Shown: one piece after another, positions 8,317-17,459 of the stretch
Layout of the letters: each line of letters starts with the position of its first letter
How positions within the stretch are numbered: position 1 is the stretch's first letter
Source: Pseudomonas sp. ACN8
GTDB lineage: Bacteria > Pseudomonadota > Gammaproteobacteria > Pseudomonadales > Pseudomonadaceae
Assembly: GCF_002303925.1 (NCBI RefSeq)
Contig: NZ_MRCS01000061.1
Location: forward strand, 1-35,430
DNA: 35,430 nt
Direction of reading: 5' to 3'
Translations under genes and position numbers: made by a program
The notes under the pieces: generated by a model
Seen by the model: the letters and a program-made list of their open reading frames with translations, nothing else
What the model was told of the DNA's origin: nothing
Databases searched by the model: none

Positions 8317-8407
8317 CCTGTAGGAGCGAGCTCGCGATGGCTGTGGGGCAGGCAACATCAAAGTTGAATGCGCCGGCCTCATCGCGAGCAGGCTCGCTCC
8401 TACAGGT
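8317..8407. repeat. REP pair (REPIN), GTAGGAG ends outward
   Basis: A REP sequence at 8317-8340 and its inverted partner at 8379-8407 flank 42 bases. The left copy lacks four bases of the central CCTG segment (GAGCGAG directly joined to CTCGCGAT), the right copy is complete. It separates the convergent methyltransferase and sorbosone-dehydrogenase-like genes and may also end both transcripts. Confidence 0.9.
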
Positions 8408-8419
8408 GATGTAGTGCCG

Positions 8420-9733
<1,314 letters not shown>

Positions 9734-9799
9734 GCTGGTCTTCCCTATGAATGCCTTGTTCTAATCATAGAGAAGCGTTGTCGTGCGATGGTTCAACCC

Positions 9800-10384
9800 T
9801 CAGCCGCGGGCTTCCTTGAACAGCACCGCGATGCCGGGGTGATAGTTGCCCGCTTCGTTGCGCAACTTGCGGTAGGCATAAGGGAAATACCAGGCGACAG
9901 CGCAGGTGTGTTCCTTTTGCAGGTCGTCGACCATGTCCTGGAGTTCTTCCGGTGTGGCGCCTTGCTGGGCTTTTTGCGGGGCGACGAACAGGCAGCCGAG
10001 TTTCAGGTCGCTGGCGTGGCTCAGGCGCTTCGCATCGCTGGCGATATCGAGCAGGGCCTGGGACAGGTTGAGGCTGTTGACCCGTGGCCAGCGCTGGCTG
10101 GTCTGGATGTAGGCGCGGGTTTCGGGGGAGGCCAGGAGCAGGTCGGCGCGGCTGTTGCGCTCGCCTTCTTCGGTCTGCTTGCGAGTGGGGGTCTGTTGCA
10201 GCGTGACCATCTCGGCCATCCAGGCGGCGGCAGACAGCAGTCCGAGATTGGCCTTTTCGTCGTGCCAGTACGGTGTGTCGCCATCGCCGCGGACGGCGTT
10301 GTAACGGTCGATGCATTCGAACCAGTGCTCGAGCACCGGACGCAGGAATTCCAGCTTTGGATTGCTGATGATCATGCCTTGCAT
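9800..10384 (-). CDS. Hypothetical conserved protein
   Basis: I do not recognise this family. The protein of 194 residues is soluble, without signal peptide or membrane helix. It has an acidic/aromatic N-terminal part (VLEHWFECIDRYN, then PYWHDEKANLG) and a C-terminal part with YFPYAYRKLRNEAGNYHPG. Codon use is normal for the region and an AAGGGTGAG ribosome site lies just before the ATG at 10384, so I believe it is a real gene. An ATG three codons later is an alternative start. It lies upstream of the sorbosone-dehydrogenase-like gene in the same direction and is divergent from the cobalamin operon. Confidence 0.7.
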   Translation of the reverse strand: MQGMIISNPKLEFLRPVLEHWFECIDRYNAVRGDGDTPYWHDEKANLGLLSAAAWMAEMVTLQQTPTRKQTEEGERNSRADLLLASPETRAYIQTSQRWPRVNSLNLSQALLDIASDAKRLSHASDLKLGCLFVAPQKAQQGATPEELQDMVDDLQKEHTCAVAWYFPYAYRKLRNEAGNYHPGIAVLFKEARG

Positions 10385-10542
10385 GGGCTCACCCTTGTTA
10401 TTGTGTTGTGAGATTGTGGCTCTTTGATATCACTGCTGAGAGCGTGGCACAAGATTGACGTCAGTTTATTGATTGATGGCAGTTATTCGGTCGATGGCCT
10501 CCCGGCTTTAATTGACGCTCCACCCCCAACCCTCTAACCTTC

Positions 10543-10762
10543 GCGGCTTGTTTCAGGTGCTCTGTGGCTTGGGTCGACAGAGTGAAACAGGGAAGCCGGT
10601 GAGTGAGTCCTTCTGTTGGTCGAAGGCCCGCAATTCCGGCGCTGCCCCCGCAACGGTAAATGAGTGAAAACTGTGTGTGATGCCACTGTGTCGATTTGAT
10701 GCGGGAAGGCGCACAGTCTGGCCCCGCGCCACTCATGAGCCCGGAGACCGGCCTGATTCATC
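10543..10762 (+). ncRNA. Cobalamin riboswitch (AdoCbl-type aptamer)
   Basis: The leader of the cobalamin operon shows the conserved parts in order: AGGTGC near 10555, GAAACAGGGAAGCCGGTGA at 10584-10602, the B12 box GCTGCCCCCGCAACGG at 10641-10656, GCCACTG at 10682-10688, a GGGAAGGC segment at 10703-10710, and GAGCCCGGAGACCGGCCTG at 10737-10755. This order is diagnostic for the cobalamin riboswitch, which reduces expression when the cofactor is abundant. The upstream 10385-10542 holds the divergent promoters; I see no clear -35/-10 pair there. The ends of the aptamer are approximate. Confidence 0.95.
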
Positions 10763-10766
10763 CAGC

Positions 10767-10796
10767 GGCATCACGGTGGGCGATGCCAGGCTTTTT
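10767..10796 (+). terminator. Probable riboswitch expression platform (terminator hairpin)
   Basis: GGCATC (10767-10772) can pair with GATGCC (10782-10787), followed by AGGCTTTTTG with a five-T run. It lies right after the aptamer and 56 bp before cobO, so ligand binding could promote termination here. The stem is short, and control at the cobO ribosome site (GGAGAG, 10840-10845) remains possible. Confidence 0.55.
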
Positions 10797-10852
10797 GCCT
10801 TCTATTGTTGTGCCTGCCCGCCGTTATTCCTGCCTCAACGGAGAGCTCCCCC

Positions 10853-11464
10853 ATGACTGATACCCCCGATCGTGACGAACGCCACCTGGCGCGCATGCAG
10901 CGCAAAAAAGCCGTGATCGACGAGCGCATCGCCAATTCCCCGAACGAGTGTGGCCTGCTGCTGGTGCTGACCGGCAACGGTAAGGGCAAGAGCAGCTCGG
11001 CTTTCGGCATGCTCGCCCGCGCCATGGGGCACGGCATGCAATGCGGCGTGGTGCAGTTCATCAAGGGCCGCAACAGCACGGGTGAAGAGTTGTTCTTCCG
11101 GCGCTTTCCCGAGCAGGTGCGTTTTCATGTGATGGGCGAAGGCTTTACCTGGGAAACCCAGGACCGCCAGCGCGACATCGCCGCCGCCGAAGCCGCCTGG
11201 GCGGTGTCGCAGCAACTGCTGCGCGATCCGTCCATCGGTCTGGTGGTGCTCGATGAGCTGAACATCGCCCTCAAGCACGGCTACCTCGATCTCGATCAGG
11301 TGCTCAGCGACTTGCAGGCCCGACCGCCGATGCAACACGTGGTGGTCACCGGTCGTGCCGCCAAGCCGGAAATGATCGAAATGGCTGACACCGTCACCGA
11401 AATGGGCGTGATCAAGCACGCCTTTCAAGCCGGGATCAAAGCGCAGAAAGGCGTCGAATTGTGA
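10853..11464 (+). CDS. cobO: Cob(I)yrinic acid a,c-diamide adenosyltransferase
   Basis: CobO adenosylates the cobalt of the corrin ring with ATP, giving the adenosyl form used by the later steps. The 203-residue product has the unusual P-loop GNGKGKSS at residues 41-48, the MGHGMQCGVVQFIKG block and the VVLDELNIAL acidic motif, all typical of CobO/BtuR/CobA enzymes. The ATG at 10853 is chosen because GGAGAG lies seven bases before it; earlier in-frame codons have no such site. It is the first gene after the riboswitch, and its stop codon overlaps the cobB GTG start by four bases. Confidence 0.97.
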   Translation: MTDTPDRDERHLARMQRKKAVIDERIANSPNECGLLLVLTGNGKGKSSSAFGMLARAMGHGMQCGVVQFIKGRNSTGEELFFRRFPEQVRFHVMGEGFTWETQDRQRDIAAAEAAWAVSQQLLRDPSIGLVVLDELNIALKHGYLDLDQVLSDLQARPPMQHVVVTGRAAKPEMIEMADTVTEMGVIKHAFQAGIKAQKGVEL

Positions 11465-12831
11465 GTCAGCCTCGGCACTGTCCAGCGGTACTGATTGCCG
11501 CGCCGGCCTCTGGCCAGGGCAAGACCACCGTCACCGCGGCGCTGGCCCGATTGCATCGCAATCAGGGGCGCAAGGTCCGTGTGTTCAAGTGCGGCCCCGA
11601 CTTTCTCGATCCGATGATCCTCGAGCGCGCCAGTGGTGCGCCGGTGTATCAACTGGACATGTGGATGGTCGGCGAGCAGGAGAGTCGCCGCTTGCTGTGG
11701 GAAGCCGCCGCTGAAGCCGACCTGATCCTGATCGAGGGCGTCATGGGGCTGTTCGACGGGACGCCGTCGAGCGCCGACCTGGCGCGGCATTTCGGTGTTC
11801 CGGTGCTGGGTGTGATCGATGGCACCGCCATGGCCCAGACCTTCGGCGCGTTGGCCCTGGGGCTGGCGCGTTATCAGCCGGATTTGCCGTTCGCCGGCGT
11901 GCTGGCCAATCGTGTCGGCACGCTGCGCCACGCGCAACTGCTTGAAGGCAGCCTGACTGAAGGTTTGCGCTGGTACGGCGCGCTGTCCCGGGAAACCGGG
12001 ATCGAATTGCCGAGCCGGCACCTGGGGCTGGTGCAGGCCAGCGAGTTGAACGATCTCGACCTGCGCCTCGATGCGGCCGCCGATGCCCTGGCCAGCAGTT
12101 GCGAGGTTGCGCTGCCGCCGACAGTCGAGTTCGCCGCCCCTGATGTCATCGCGGTCGAACCGCTGCTGGCCGGTGTGCGCATTGCCGTCGCCCGGGATGA
12201 AGCCTTTGCGTTCACTTACGGTGCAAGCCTGGATCTGCTGCGGGCGATGGGCGCCGAGTTGTCCTTCTTCTCGCCGATCCGCGACTGTGCGTTGCCGGAG
12301 GCGGACAGTCTGTATCTGCCGGGTGGTTACCCGGAACTGCACCATGTTGCGCTGGCGCAAAACACCGCGATGCTCGACGCGATCCGCGCCCACCACAGGG
12401 CGGGCAAACCCTTGCTCGCCGAGTGTGGCGGCATGCTGTATCTGCTCGACTCACTGACCGATGTCGAGGGTACTCGCGCCGAACTGGTTGGCTTGCTGAC
12501 CGGTGATGCGGTCATGCAAAAGCGTCTGGCGGCGTTGGCGTTGCAAGCGGTGGAATTGCCGGAAGGCTCGCTGCGCGGGCACACCTATCACCATTCGCTG
12601 ACCACCACTGAACTGGCGCCGATTGCCCGTGGCTTGAGCCCTAACGGTGGGCGCGGAGCGGAGGCGGTCTACCGTGAGGGGCGGATGACCGCCTCTTATG
12701 TGCACTTTTATTTTCCGTCGAACCCCTCGGCGATTGCCGCGCTGTTTGCGCCGGACCTTGAGGCCGTCATCGCTTCCGTAATGGATCACCTGACTCCTGT
12801 GGGAGCGAGCCTGCTCGCTAAGCGGCCATGA
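11461..12831 (+). CDS. cobB: Cobyrinate a,c-diamide synthase (CbiA-type glutamine amidotransferase)
   Basis: CobB amidates the a and c side chains of cobyrinic acid with glutamine and ATP. The 456-residue protein has the P-loop APASGQGKTT near residues 14-23, the GVMGLFDG motif, and a glutamine amidotransferase domain with nucleophile Cys322 (AECGGMLYL) and His415 (YVHFYFPSNP). Translation starts at GTG 11461 within GTGA, overlapping the cobO stop. The last eleven residues, PVGASLLAKRP, are encoded by a REP element at 12796-12820, so the native family C-terminus probably ends earlier, around the VMDHL segment. The stop codon overlaps the bluB start (ATGA). Confidence 0.96.
   Translation: MSQPRHCPAVLIAAPASGQGKTTVTAALARLHRNQGRKVRVFKCGPDFLDPMILERASGAPVYQLDMWMVGEQESRRLLWEAAAEADLILIEGVMGLFDGTPSSADLARHFGVPVLGVIDGTAMAQTFGALALGLARYQPDLPFAGVLANRVGTLRHAQLLEGSLTEGLRWYGALSRETGIELPSRHLGLVQASELNDLDLRLDAAADALASSCEVALPPTVEFAAPDVIAVEPLLAGVRIAVARDEAFAFTYGASLDLLRAMGAELSFFSPIRDCALPEADSLYLPGGYPELHHVALAQNTAMLDAIRAHHRAGKPLLAECGGMLYLLDSLTDVEGTRAELVGLLTGDAVMQKRLAALALQAVELPEGSLRGHTYHHSLTTTELAPIARGLSPNGGRGAEAVYREGRMTASYVHFYFPSNPSAIAALFAPDLEAVIASVMDHLTPVGASLLAKRP
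12796..12820 (+). repeat. Single REP element inside the 3' end of cobB
   Basis: The sequence CCTGTGGGAGCGAGCCTGCT, continuing to CGCT at 12820, is one REP unit like those elsewhere in the window, but unpaired and inside a coding frame. It encodes the final residues of CobB and lies eight bases before the bluB start codon. Confidence 0.9.
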
Positions 12832-13478
12832 GCGACAACGCATTCTCTGAAGCCGAACGCACAGCGGTCTATCGCGCCATCGCCGAACGCCGCGACATGC
12901 GCCACTTCAGCGGCGGCACCGTCGAGCCCGAGTTGCTCCGGCGCCTGCTCGAAGCGGCGCATCAGGCCCCCAGTGTCGGCCTGATGCAGCCCTGGCGCTT
13001 CATCCGCATCAGCGATCGCGCCTTGCGCGGGCAAATCCAGGCCCTGGTGGAAGAAGAACGCATCCGCACCGCCGAAGCCCTCGGCGAGCGCAGCGATGAG
13101 TTCATGAAGCTCAAGGTCGAAGGCATCAACGATTGCGCCGAGGTTCTGGTCGCCGCACTGATGGACGACCGCGAGCAGCATATCTTCGGTCGCCGCACGC
13201 TGCCGGAAATGGACATGGCTTCGCTGTCCTGTGCCATCCAGAACCTTTGGTTGGCGTCCCGCGCCGAAGGGCTGGGCATGGGCTGGGTGTCGCTGTTCGA
13301 ACCCCAGGCACTGGCGGACTTGTTGAGGTTGCCGTCGGGAGCCAAACCGCTGGCGGTGCTGTGCCTCGGGCCAGTCAAAGAGTTCTACCCGGCGCCGATG
13401 CTGGTGCTCGAAGGCTGGGCACAGGCGCGTGCGCTACATGAATTGCTGTATGAAAATTATTGGGGAGTGAGTCAATGA
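12828..13478 (+). CDS. bluB: 5,6-dimethylbenzimidazole synthase BluB
   Basis: BluB uses oxygen to break down reduced FMN into DMB, the lower ligand of cobalamin. The 216-residue protein is a nitroreductase-fold flavoenzyme: the RRDMRHFSG segment binds flavin phosphate, APSVGLMQPWRFI is the BluB-type substrate loop, and the C-terminal half has LGMGWVSLFEP. Its presence implies aerobic production of true B12. The start ATG overlaps the cobB stop and has no good ribosome site; a REP hairpin lies just upstream, so translation is probably coupled to cobB. The stop overlaps the cobD start in ATGA. Confidence 0.95.
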   Translation: MSDNAFSEAERTAVYRAIAERRDMRHFSGGTVEPELLRRLLEAAHQAPSVGLMQPWRFIRISDRALRGQIQALVEEERIRTAEALGERSDEFMKLKVEGINDCAEVLVAALMDDREQHIFGRRTLPEMDMASLSCAIQNLWLASRAEGLGMGWVSLFEPQALADLLRLPSGAKPLAVLCLGPVKEFYPAPMLVLEGWAQARALHELLYENYWGVSQ

Positions 13479-14383
13479 GTGTGGCGTTGTTGAGTGTCGC
13501 CGCGGTTGCGCTGGATGCGCTGCTGGGTGAACCCAAACGCTGGCATCCGCTGGTGGCGTTCGGCCGATTTGCCGAGCGCATCGAGCAACGTTTCAACGGC
13601 GGCGGTCGCGGCTGGCGCAGTCATGGCGTCACCGCGTGGGTGATCGCCGTATTGCCGCTTACGCTGCTGGCCACGGCACTCTCCTGGGCGCCCTATGTCG
13701 GCTGGATCGTCGAGATTCTCGCGCTCTATTGCGCCCTCGGCATGCGCAGTCTCGGTGAGCACGTCACGCCTGTGGCCAAGGCCCTGCGCGGCGGAGATCT
13801 TGATGAAGCACGCAAACGCGTGAGCTATCTGGTCAGTCGCCAGACCAGCGAACTGGATGAAACCGAGATCGCCCGTGCCGCTACCGAGTCGGTACTGGAA
13901 AACGGCAGCGATGCAGTATTCGCGGCGTTGTTCTGGTTTGCCGTGGCCGGTGCGCCGGGCGTGGTGCTCTACCGCCTGAGCAATACGCTGGATGCGATGT
14001 GGGGTTATCGCAATGAGCGTTTCGAACGGTTCGGCTGGGCGGCGGCGAAAGTCGACGACGTGCTCAATTACATTCCCGCGCGCCTGGTGGCACTGACTTA
14101 CGCGCTGCTGGGCAAAACCCGGTTGGCGTTGAAATGCTGGCGCACCCAGGGCCCGACCTGGGACAGCCCGAACGCCGGCCCGGTGATGGCGGCAGGGGCG
14201 GGTACCCTTGGTGTCGAATTGGGCGGGGCGGCGATTTATCACGGCGAATTGCATCAGCGTCCGCAGTTGGGCGAAGGCGTGCCGGCGGATGCCGACTCCA
14301 TTGACCGGGGCTGGCAATTGGTCCAGCGCGGGGTATGGTTGTGGCTGCTGATTCTCTGTCTGGGGGCCGAATTTTATGCTTGA
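13475..14383 (+). CDS. cobD: Adenosylcobinamide-phosphate synthase (CbiB-type membrane protein)
   Basis: CobD (CbiB in other bacteria) joins aminopropanol or its phosphate to the f side chain of adenosylcobyric acid. The 302-residue protein is an integral membrane enzyme with several hydrophobic helices. Its diagnostic segments are DALLGEPKRWHPLVAFG, LVSRQTSELDE, the ENGSDAVFAALFWF block and LSNTLDAMWGYRNERFERFGWAAAKVDD, which I do not quote in full. The ATG at 13475 overlaps the bluB stop (ATGA), which fixes the start better than in-frame codons further up. The 3' end overlaps cobC by eight bases. Confidence 0.96.
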   Translation: MSVALLSVAAVALDALLGEPKRWHPLVAFGRFAERIEQRFNGGGRGWRSHGVTAWVIAVLPLTLLATALSWAPYVGWIVEILALYCALGMRSLGEHVTPVAKALRGGDLDEARKRVSYLVSRQTSELDETEIARAATESVLENGSDAVFAALFWFAVAGAPGVVLYRLSNTLDAMWGYRNERFERFGWAAAKVDDVLNYIPARLVALTYALLGKTRLALKCWRTQGPTWDSPNAGPVMAAGAGTLGVELGGAAIYHGELHQRPQLGEGVPADADSIDRGWQLVQRGVWLWLLILCLGAEFYA

Positions 14384-15368
14384 GCACGGTGGGCGATTGC
14401 GCAAGGCGGTGCTCGAATACGGCATAGAGGAAGCCGACTGGCTGGACCTGTCCACGGGCCTTGCGCCTTGGCCGTTCCCGGTGCCGGATATTCCGCTGCG
14501 GGCCTGGGCCCGTTTGCCGGAGACGGACGACGGCCTGGAGCAGGCCGCCTGTGATTACTACGGCACCTTGCAGGCATTGCCGGTCGCCGGCTCGCAAATG
14601 GCGATCCAGCTGCTGCCGCGATTGCGTCGGGCGGGCAAGGTCGGCGTGCTGTCACCCTGTTACGCCGAGCACGCCGAAGCGTGGCGTCGCAACGGCTACA
14701 TCGTGCGTGAAGTGCTGGAGCAGGAAGTCGACTTCTTTATCGACAGTTTCGACGTGCTGGTGGTGGTCAATCCGAATAACCCCACAGGCCTTAGCCTCAC
14801 CCCCAGTCGCCTGCTCGACTGGCACACACGGCTGGCCCAGCGCGGTGGCTGGCTGGTGGTGGACGAAGCGTTCATGGATAACACGCCGCCACTGAGCCTG
14901 GCGCCGTTTGCCCATCAAGTCGGGCTGATCGTCTTGCGTTCCTTCGGCAAGTTTTTCGGCCTGGCCGGTGTGCGCCTTGGGTTTGTGCTGGCAGAACGCA
15001 AGTTGCTCAAGTTGCTGGCTGAACAAGTGGGGCCCTGGGCCGTGAGCGGGGCAACCCGGGTCGTGGGCCAGGCCTGCCTGCGCGATACGCAAGGGCAGGC
15101 GCGGCAACGGCTGCGCACCGAAGAGGCCAGCGAGCGCCTTGCGTCGTTGCTGGAGCAACACGGCTTCGAGCCCCAAGGCGGTTGTGCGCTGTTCCAGTGG
15201 CTGATCACCGAGCGCGCCGAAGAACTGTATGAATTCATGGCTCGGCGCGGCATTCTCCTGCGGTTGTTCACGCACAACGGCAGCCTGCGATTCGGCTTGC
15301 CCGGTGACGAAATCGCCTGGGTACGACTGGCGCAGGCGTTCGACGATTTCGCCAAGGACAACCAATGA
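14376..15368 (+). CDS. cobC: L-threonine-O-3-phosphate decarboxylase (CobC, PLP enzyme)
   Basis: The product belongs to the class I/II aminotransferase fold and, in the cobalamin pathway, makes (R)-1-amino-2-propanol phosphate from threonine phosphate for CobD. The 330-residue protein has the family N-terminus HGGRLRKAV, the VVNPNNPTG motif and the PLP-binding Lys192 in RSFGKFFGLAGVRLG. It overlaps cobD by eight bases and cobQ by four. The name is that used in Pseudomonas; it must not be confused with the enteric cobC phosphatase, whose counterpart is a separate gene in this operon. Confidence 0.94.
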   Translation: MLEHGGRLRKAVLEYGIEEADWLDLSTGLAPWPFPVPDIPLRAWARLPETDDGLEQAACDYYGTLQALPVAGSQMAIQLLPRLRRAGKVGVLSPCYAEHAEAWRRNGYIVREVLEQEVDFFIDSFDVLVVVNPNNPTGLSLTPSRLLDWHTRLAQRGGWLVVDEAFMDNTPPLSLAPFAHQVGLIVLRSFGKFFGLAGVRLGFVLAERKLLKLLAEQVGPWAVSGATRVVGQACLRDTQGQARQRLRTEEASERLASLLEQHGFEPQGGCALFQWLITERAEELYEFMARRGILLRLFTHNGSLRFGLPGDEIAWVRLAQAFDDFAKDNQ

Positions 15369-16816
15369 CCACGCTGATGGTGCAGGGCACCACATCGGAT
15401 GCCGGTAAAAGCACGCTGGTGACCGCGCTGTGCCGTTGGGCCACGCGCCAAGGCGTCAGGGTGGTGCCGTTCAAGCCGCAGAACATGGCCCTCAACAGTG
15501 CGGTGACGGCCGACGGTGGCGAGATCGGCCGCGCCCAGGCGGTACAGGCCCAGGCCGCGAACCTTGCACCGCACACCGACATGAACCCGGTGTTGCTCAA
15601 GCCCAACAGTGACACCGGTGCCCAGGTGATCATCCATGGCCGCGCCGTCACGACCATGAATGCCGTCGCCTATCACGACTACAAAACCATCGCCATGCAA
15701 GCGGTGCTGGCCTCCCACGAGCGCTTGAGCGCGGCGTATCCGCTGGTGATGGTCGAGGGCGCGGGCTCGCCGGCGGAAATCAATCTGCGGGCCGGCGACA
15801 TCGCCAACATGGGCTTCGCCGAAGCGGTGGATTGCCCGGTGCTGCTGATCGCCGATATCAATCGCGGCGGGGTTTTCGCCCATCTGGTAGGCACTCTTGA
15901 ATTGCTGTCGCCGAGCGAACAGGCGCGGGTCAAAGGCTTCGTCATCAATCGTTTTCGTGGCGATATCGCGTTGCTGCAACCCGGCCTCGACTGGCTCGAA
16001 GAGCGTACCGGCAAACCGGTGATCGGTGTGCTGCCGTACGTGATGGACCTGCACCTGGAGGCCGAGGACGGCATCGATCAACGCCAGACCGATAAAGTTG
16101 AGCAAGTGCTGAAAGTGGTGGTCCCGGTGCTGCCGCGCATCAGCAATCACACCGATTTCGATCCGCTGCGCCTGCATCCGCAAGTGGACCTGCAATTCAT
16201 CGGCCCCGGCCAGGCGATTGCGCCTGCCGACCTGATCATTCTTCCTGGCTCGAAAAGTGTGCGCAGCGACCTCGCGTACCTGCGGGCCAACGGCTGGGAC
16301 ACCGCCATCGCCCGGCACCTGCGTTACGGCGGGAAACTGCTGGGGATTTGTGGCGGTCTGCAAATGCTCGGAGAGCAAGTGCATGACCCGCTGGGCCTTG
16401 AAGGGGCGCCGGGTTCCAGTGCCGGTTTGGGGCTGCTGGCGTTCCAGACTCTGCTCGAACAAGAGAAGCAGTTGCGCAATGTGCGCGGTCGTCTGGCGCT
16501 GGAAGACGCGCCGGTGGCGGGCTATGAAATTCATGCCGGCGTGACCACCGGCCCGGCCCTGGAAAGCGCCGCAGTGCATCTGGATGACGGTCGCTGTGAG
16601 GGTGCGCAAAGTGCTGACGGGCAGATTTTCGGCACCTACCTCCACGGGCTGTTCGAATCGGCGGCGGCGTGCAGTGCGCTGTTGCGATGGGCGGGGTTGC
16701 AGGAGGTGCAGGACGTGGATTATCACGGCTTGCGCGAGCGTGATATCGAGCGGTTGGCGGATCTGGTGGAGAAGCATCTGGATACCGGGCTGTTGCGGCA
16801 GCTCTGCGGGATTTGA
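15365..16816 (+). CDS. cobQ: Cobyric acid synthase
   Basis: CobQ amidates the b, d, e and g side chains of adenosylcobyrinic acid a,c-diamide using glutamine and ATP. The 483-residue protein has a P-loop GTTSDAGKST at residues 8-17, the PFKPQNMALNS segment, ADINRGGVFAHLVGT, and a C-terminal glutamine amidotransferase domain with Cys329 (GICGGLQML) and His427 (TYLHGLFES). It is homologous in plan to CobB but longer. Its start overlaps the cobC stop by four bases. It ends the first tightly overlapping run of the operon; a REP pair then precedes cobU. Confidence 0.97.
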   Translation: MTTLMVQGTTSDAGKSTLVTALCRWATRQGVRVVPFKPQNMALNSAVTADGGEIGRAQAVQAQAANLAPHTDMNPVLLKPNSDTGAQVIIHGRAVTTMNAVAYHDYKTIAMQAVLASHERLSAAYPLVMVEGAGSPAEINLRAGDIANMGFAEAVDCPVLLIADINRGGVFAHLVGTLELLSPSEQARVKGFVINRFRGDIALLQPGLDWLEERTGKPVIGVLPYVMDLHLEAEDGIDQRQTDKVEQVLKVVVPVLPRISNHTDFDPLRLHPQVDLQFIGPGQAIAPADLIILPGSKSVRSDLAYLRANGWDTAIARHLRYGGKLLGICGGLQMLGEQVHDPLGLEGAPGSSAGLGLLAFQTLLEQEKQLRNVRGRLALEDAPVAGYEIHAGVTTGPALESAAVHLDDGRCEGAQSADGQIFGTYLHGLFESAAACSALLRWAGLQEVQDVDYHGLRERDIERLADLVEKHLDTGLLRQLCGI

Positions 16817-16833
16817 TGCGGTTTTAATACCGG

Positions 16834-16899
16834 TATCGCGAGCAGGCTCGCTCCTACAGTTGACTGCGTTTCCATGTGGGAGCGAGCCTGCTCGCGATG
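16834..16899. repeat. REP pair (REPIN) between cobQ and cobU
   Basis: Inverted REP arms at about 16835-16859 and 16876-16899 are separated by 16 bases, with CTCGCGAT ends outward. This is the only break of more than a few bases inside the cobalamin operon, so the pair could shape mRNA decay or the relative output of upstream and downstream genes. Confidence 0.92.
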
Positions 16900-16937
16900 A
16901 CTTAAGTTGCCTCACCGAAGATTTCAAGGAAACAACC

Positions 16938-17459
16938 ATGCTCCAACTGATCCTCGGCGGCGCCCGCTCCGGCAAGAGTCGCCTGGCTGAAAAGCTCGCC
17001 ATCGACAGCGCCCTGGCCGTGACCTACATCGCCACCAGCCAGCCACTGGACGGAGAAATGAGCGAGCGGGTGGCCCATCACCGTGCCCGTCGTCCTGCCG
17101 AATGGGCATTGATCGAAGAACCGGTGGAGCTGGCCCGGGTGCTGCGCGAATCCGCCCGTATCGACCGATGCCTGCTGGTGGATTGCCTGACCTTGTGGCT
17201 GACCAATCTGCTGATGCTCGACGATGCCCAGCGCTTGCAAGCCGAGCGTGATGCCTTGCTGGACTGCCTGGCGTCGCTGCCGGGTGAAATCATTTTTGTC
17301 AGCAACGAGACCGGAATGGGTGTCGTGCCGCTGGGCGAATTGACTCGCCGCTATGTCGATGAAGCCGGTTGGCTGCATCAAGCTCTGGCTGAGCGTTGTC
17401 AGCGTGTCGTCCTGACCGTCGCCGGCCTGCCCCTGACTCTGAAAGGAACTGCGTTATGA
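16938..17459 (+). CDS. cobU: Adenosylcobinamide kinase / adenosylcobinamide-phosphate guanylyltransferase
   Basis: This bifunctional enzyme (CobP in the P. denitrificans naming) phosphorylates adenosylcobinamide and then attaches GMP, activating it for nucleotide loop assembly. The 173-residue protein has the P-loop GGARSGKS at residues 7-14, the IATSQPLDGEM segment and His47 in RVAHHRARRP, which aligns with the guanylylated His46 of the Salmonella enzyme. LVDCLTLWLTNLL and FVSNETGMGVVPLGELTRRYVDEAG are further signatures. The ATG at 16938 follows an AAGGAAA-type ribosome site; the stop overlaps the cobT start (ATGA). Confidence 0.97.
   Translation: MLQLILGGARSGKSRLAEKLAIDSALAVTYIATSQPLDGEMSERVAHHRARRPAEWALIEEPVELARVLRESARIDRCLLVDCLTLWLTNLLMLDDAQRLQAERDALLDCLASLPGEIIFVSNETGMGVVPLGELTRRYVDEAGWLHQALAERCQRVVLTVAGLPLTLKGTAL

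Noticed and set aside
14915..17002. Very long open frame (695 codons) on the minus strand opposite cobC and cobQ
   Set aside because: High GC leaves antisense frames open; the plus-strand genes have complete motifs and the antisense product is rich in His, Gln and Arg, as usual for such shadows.
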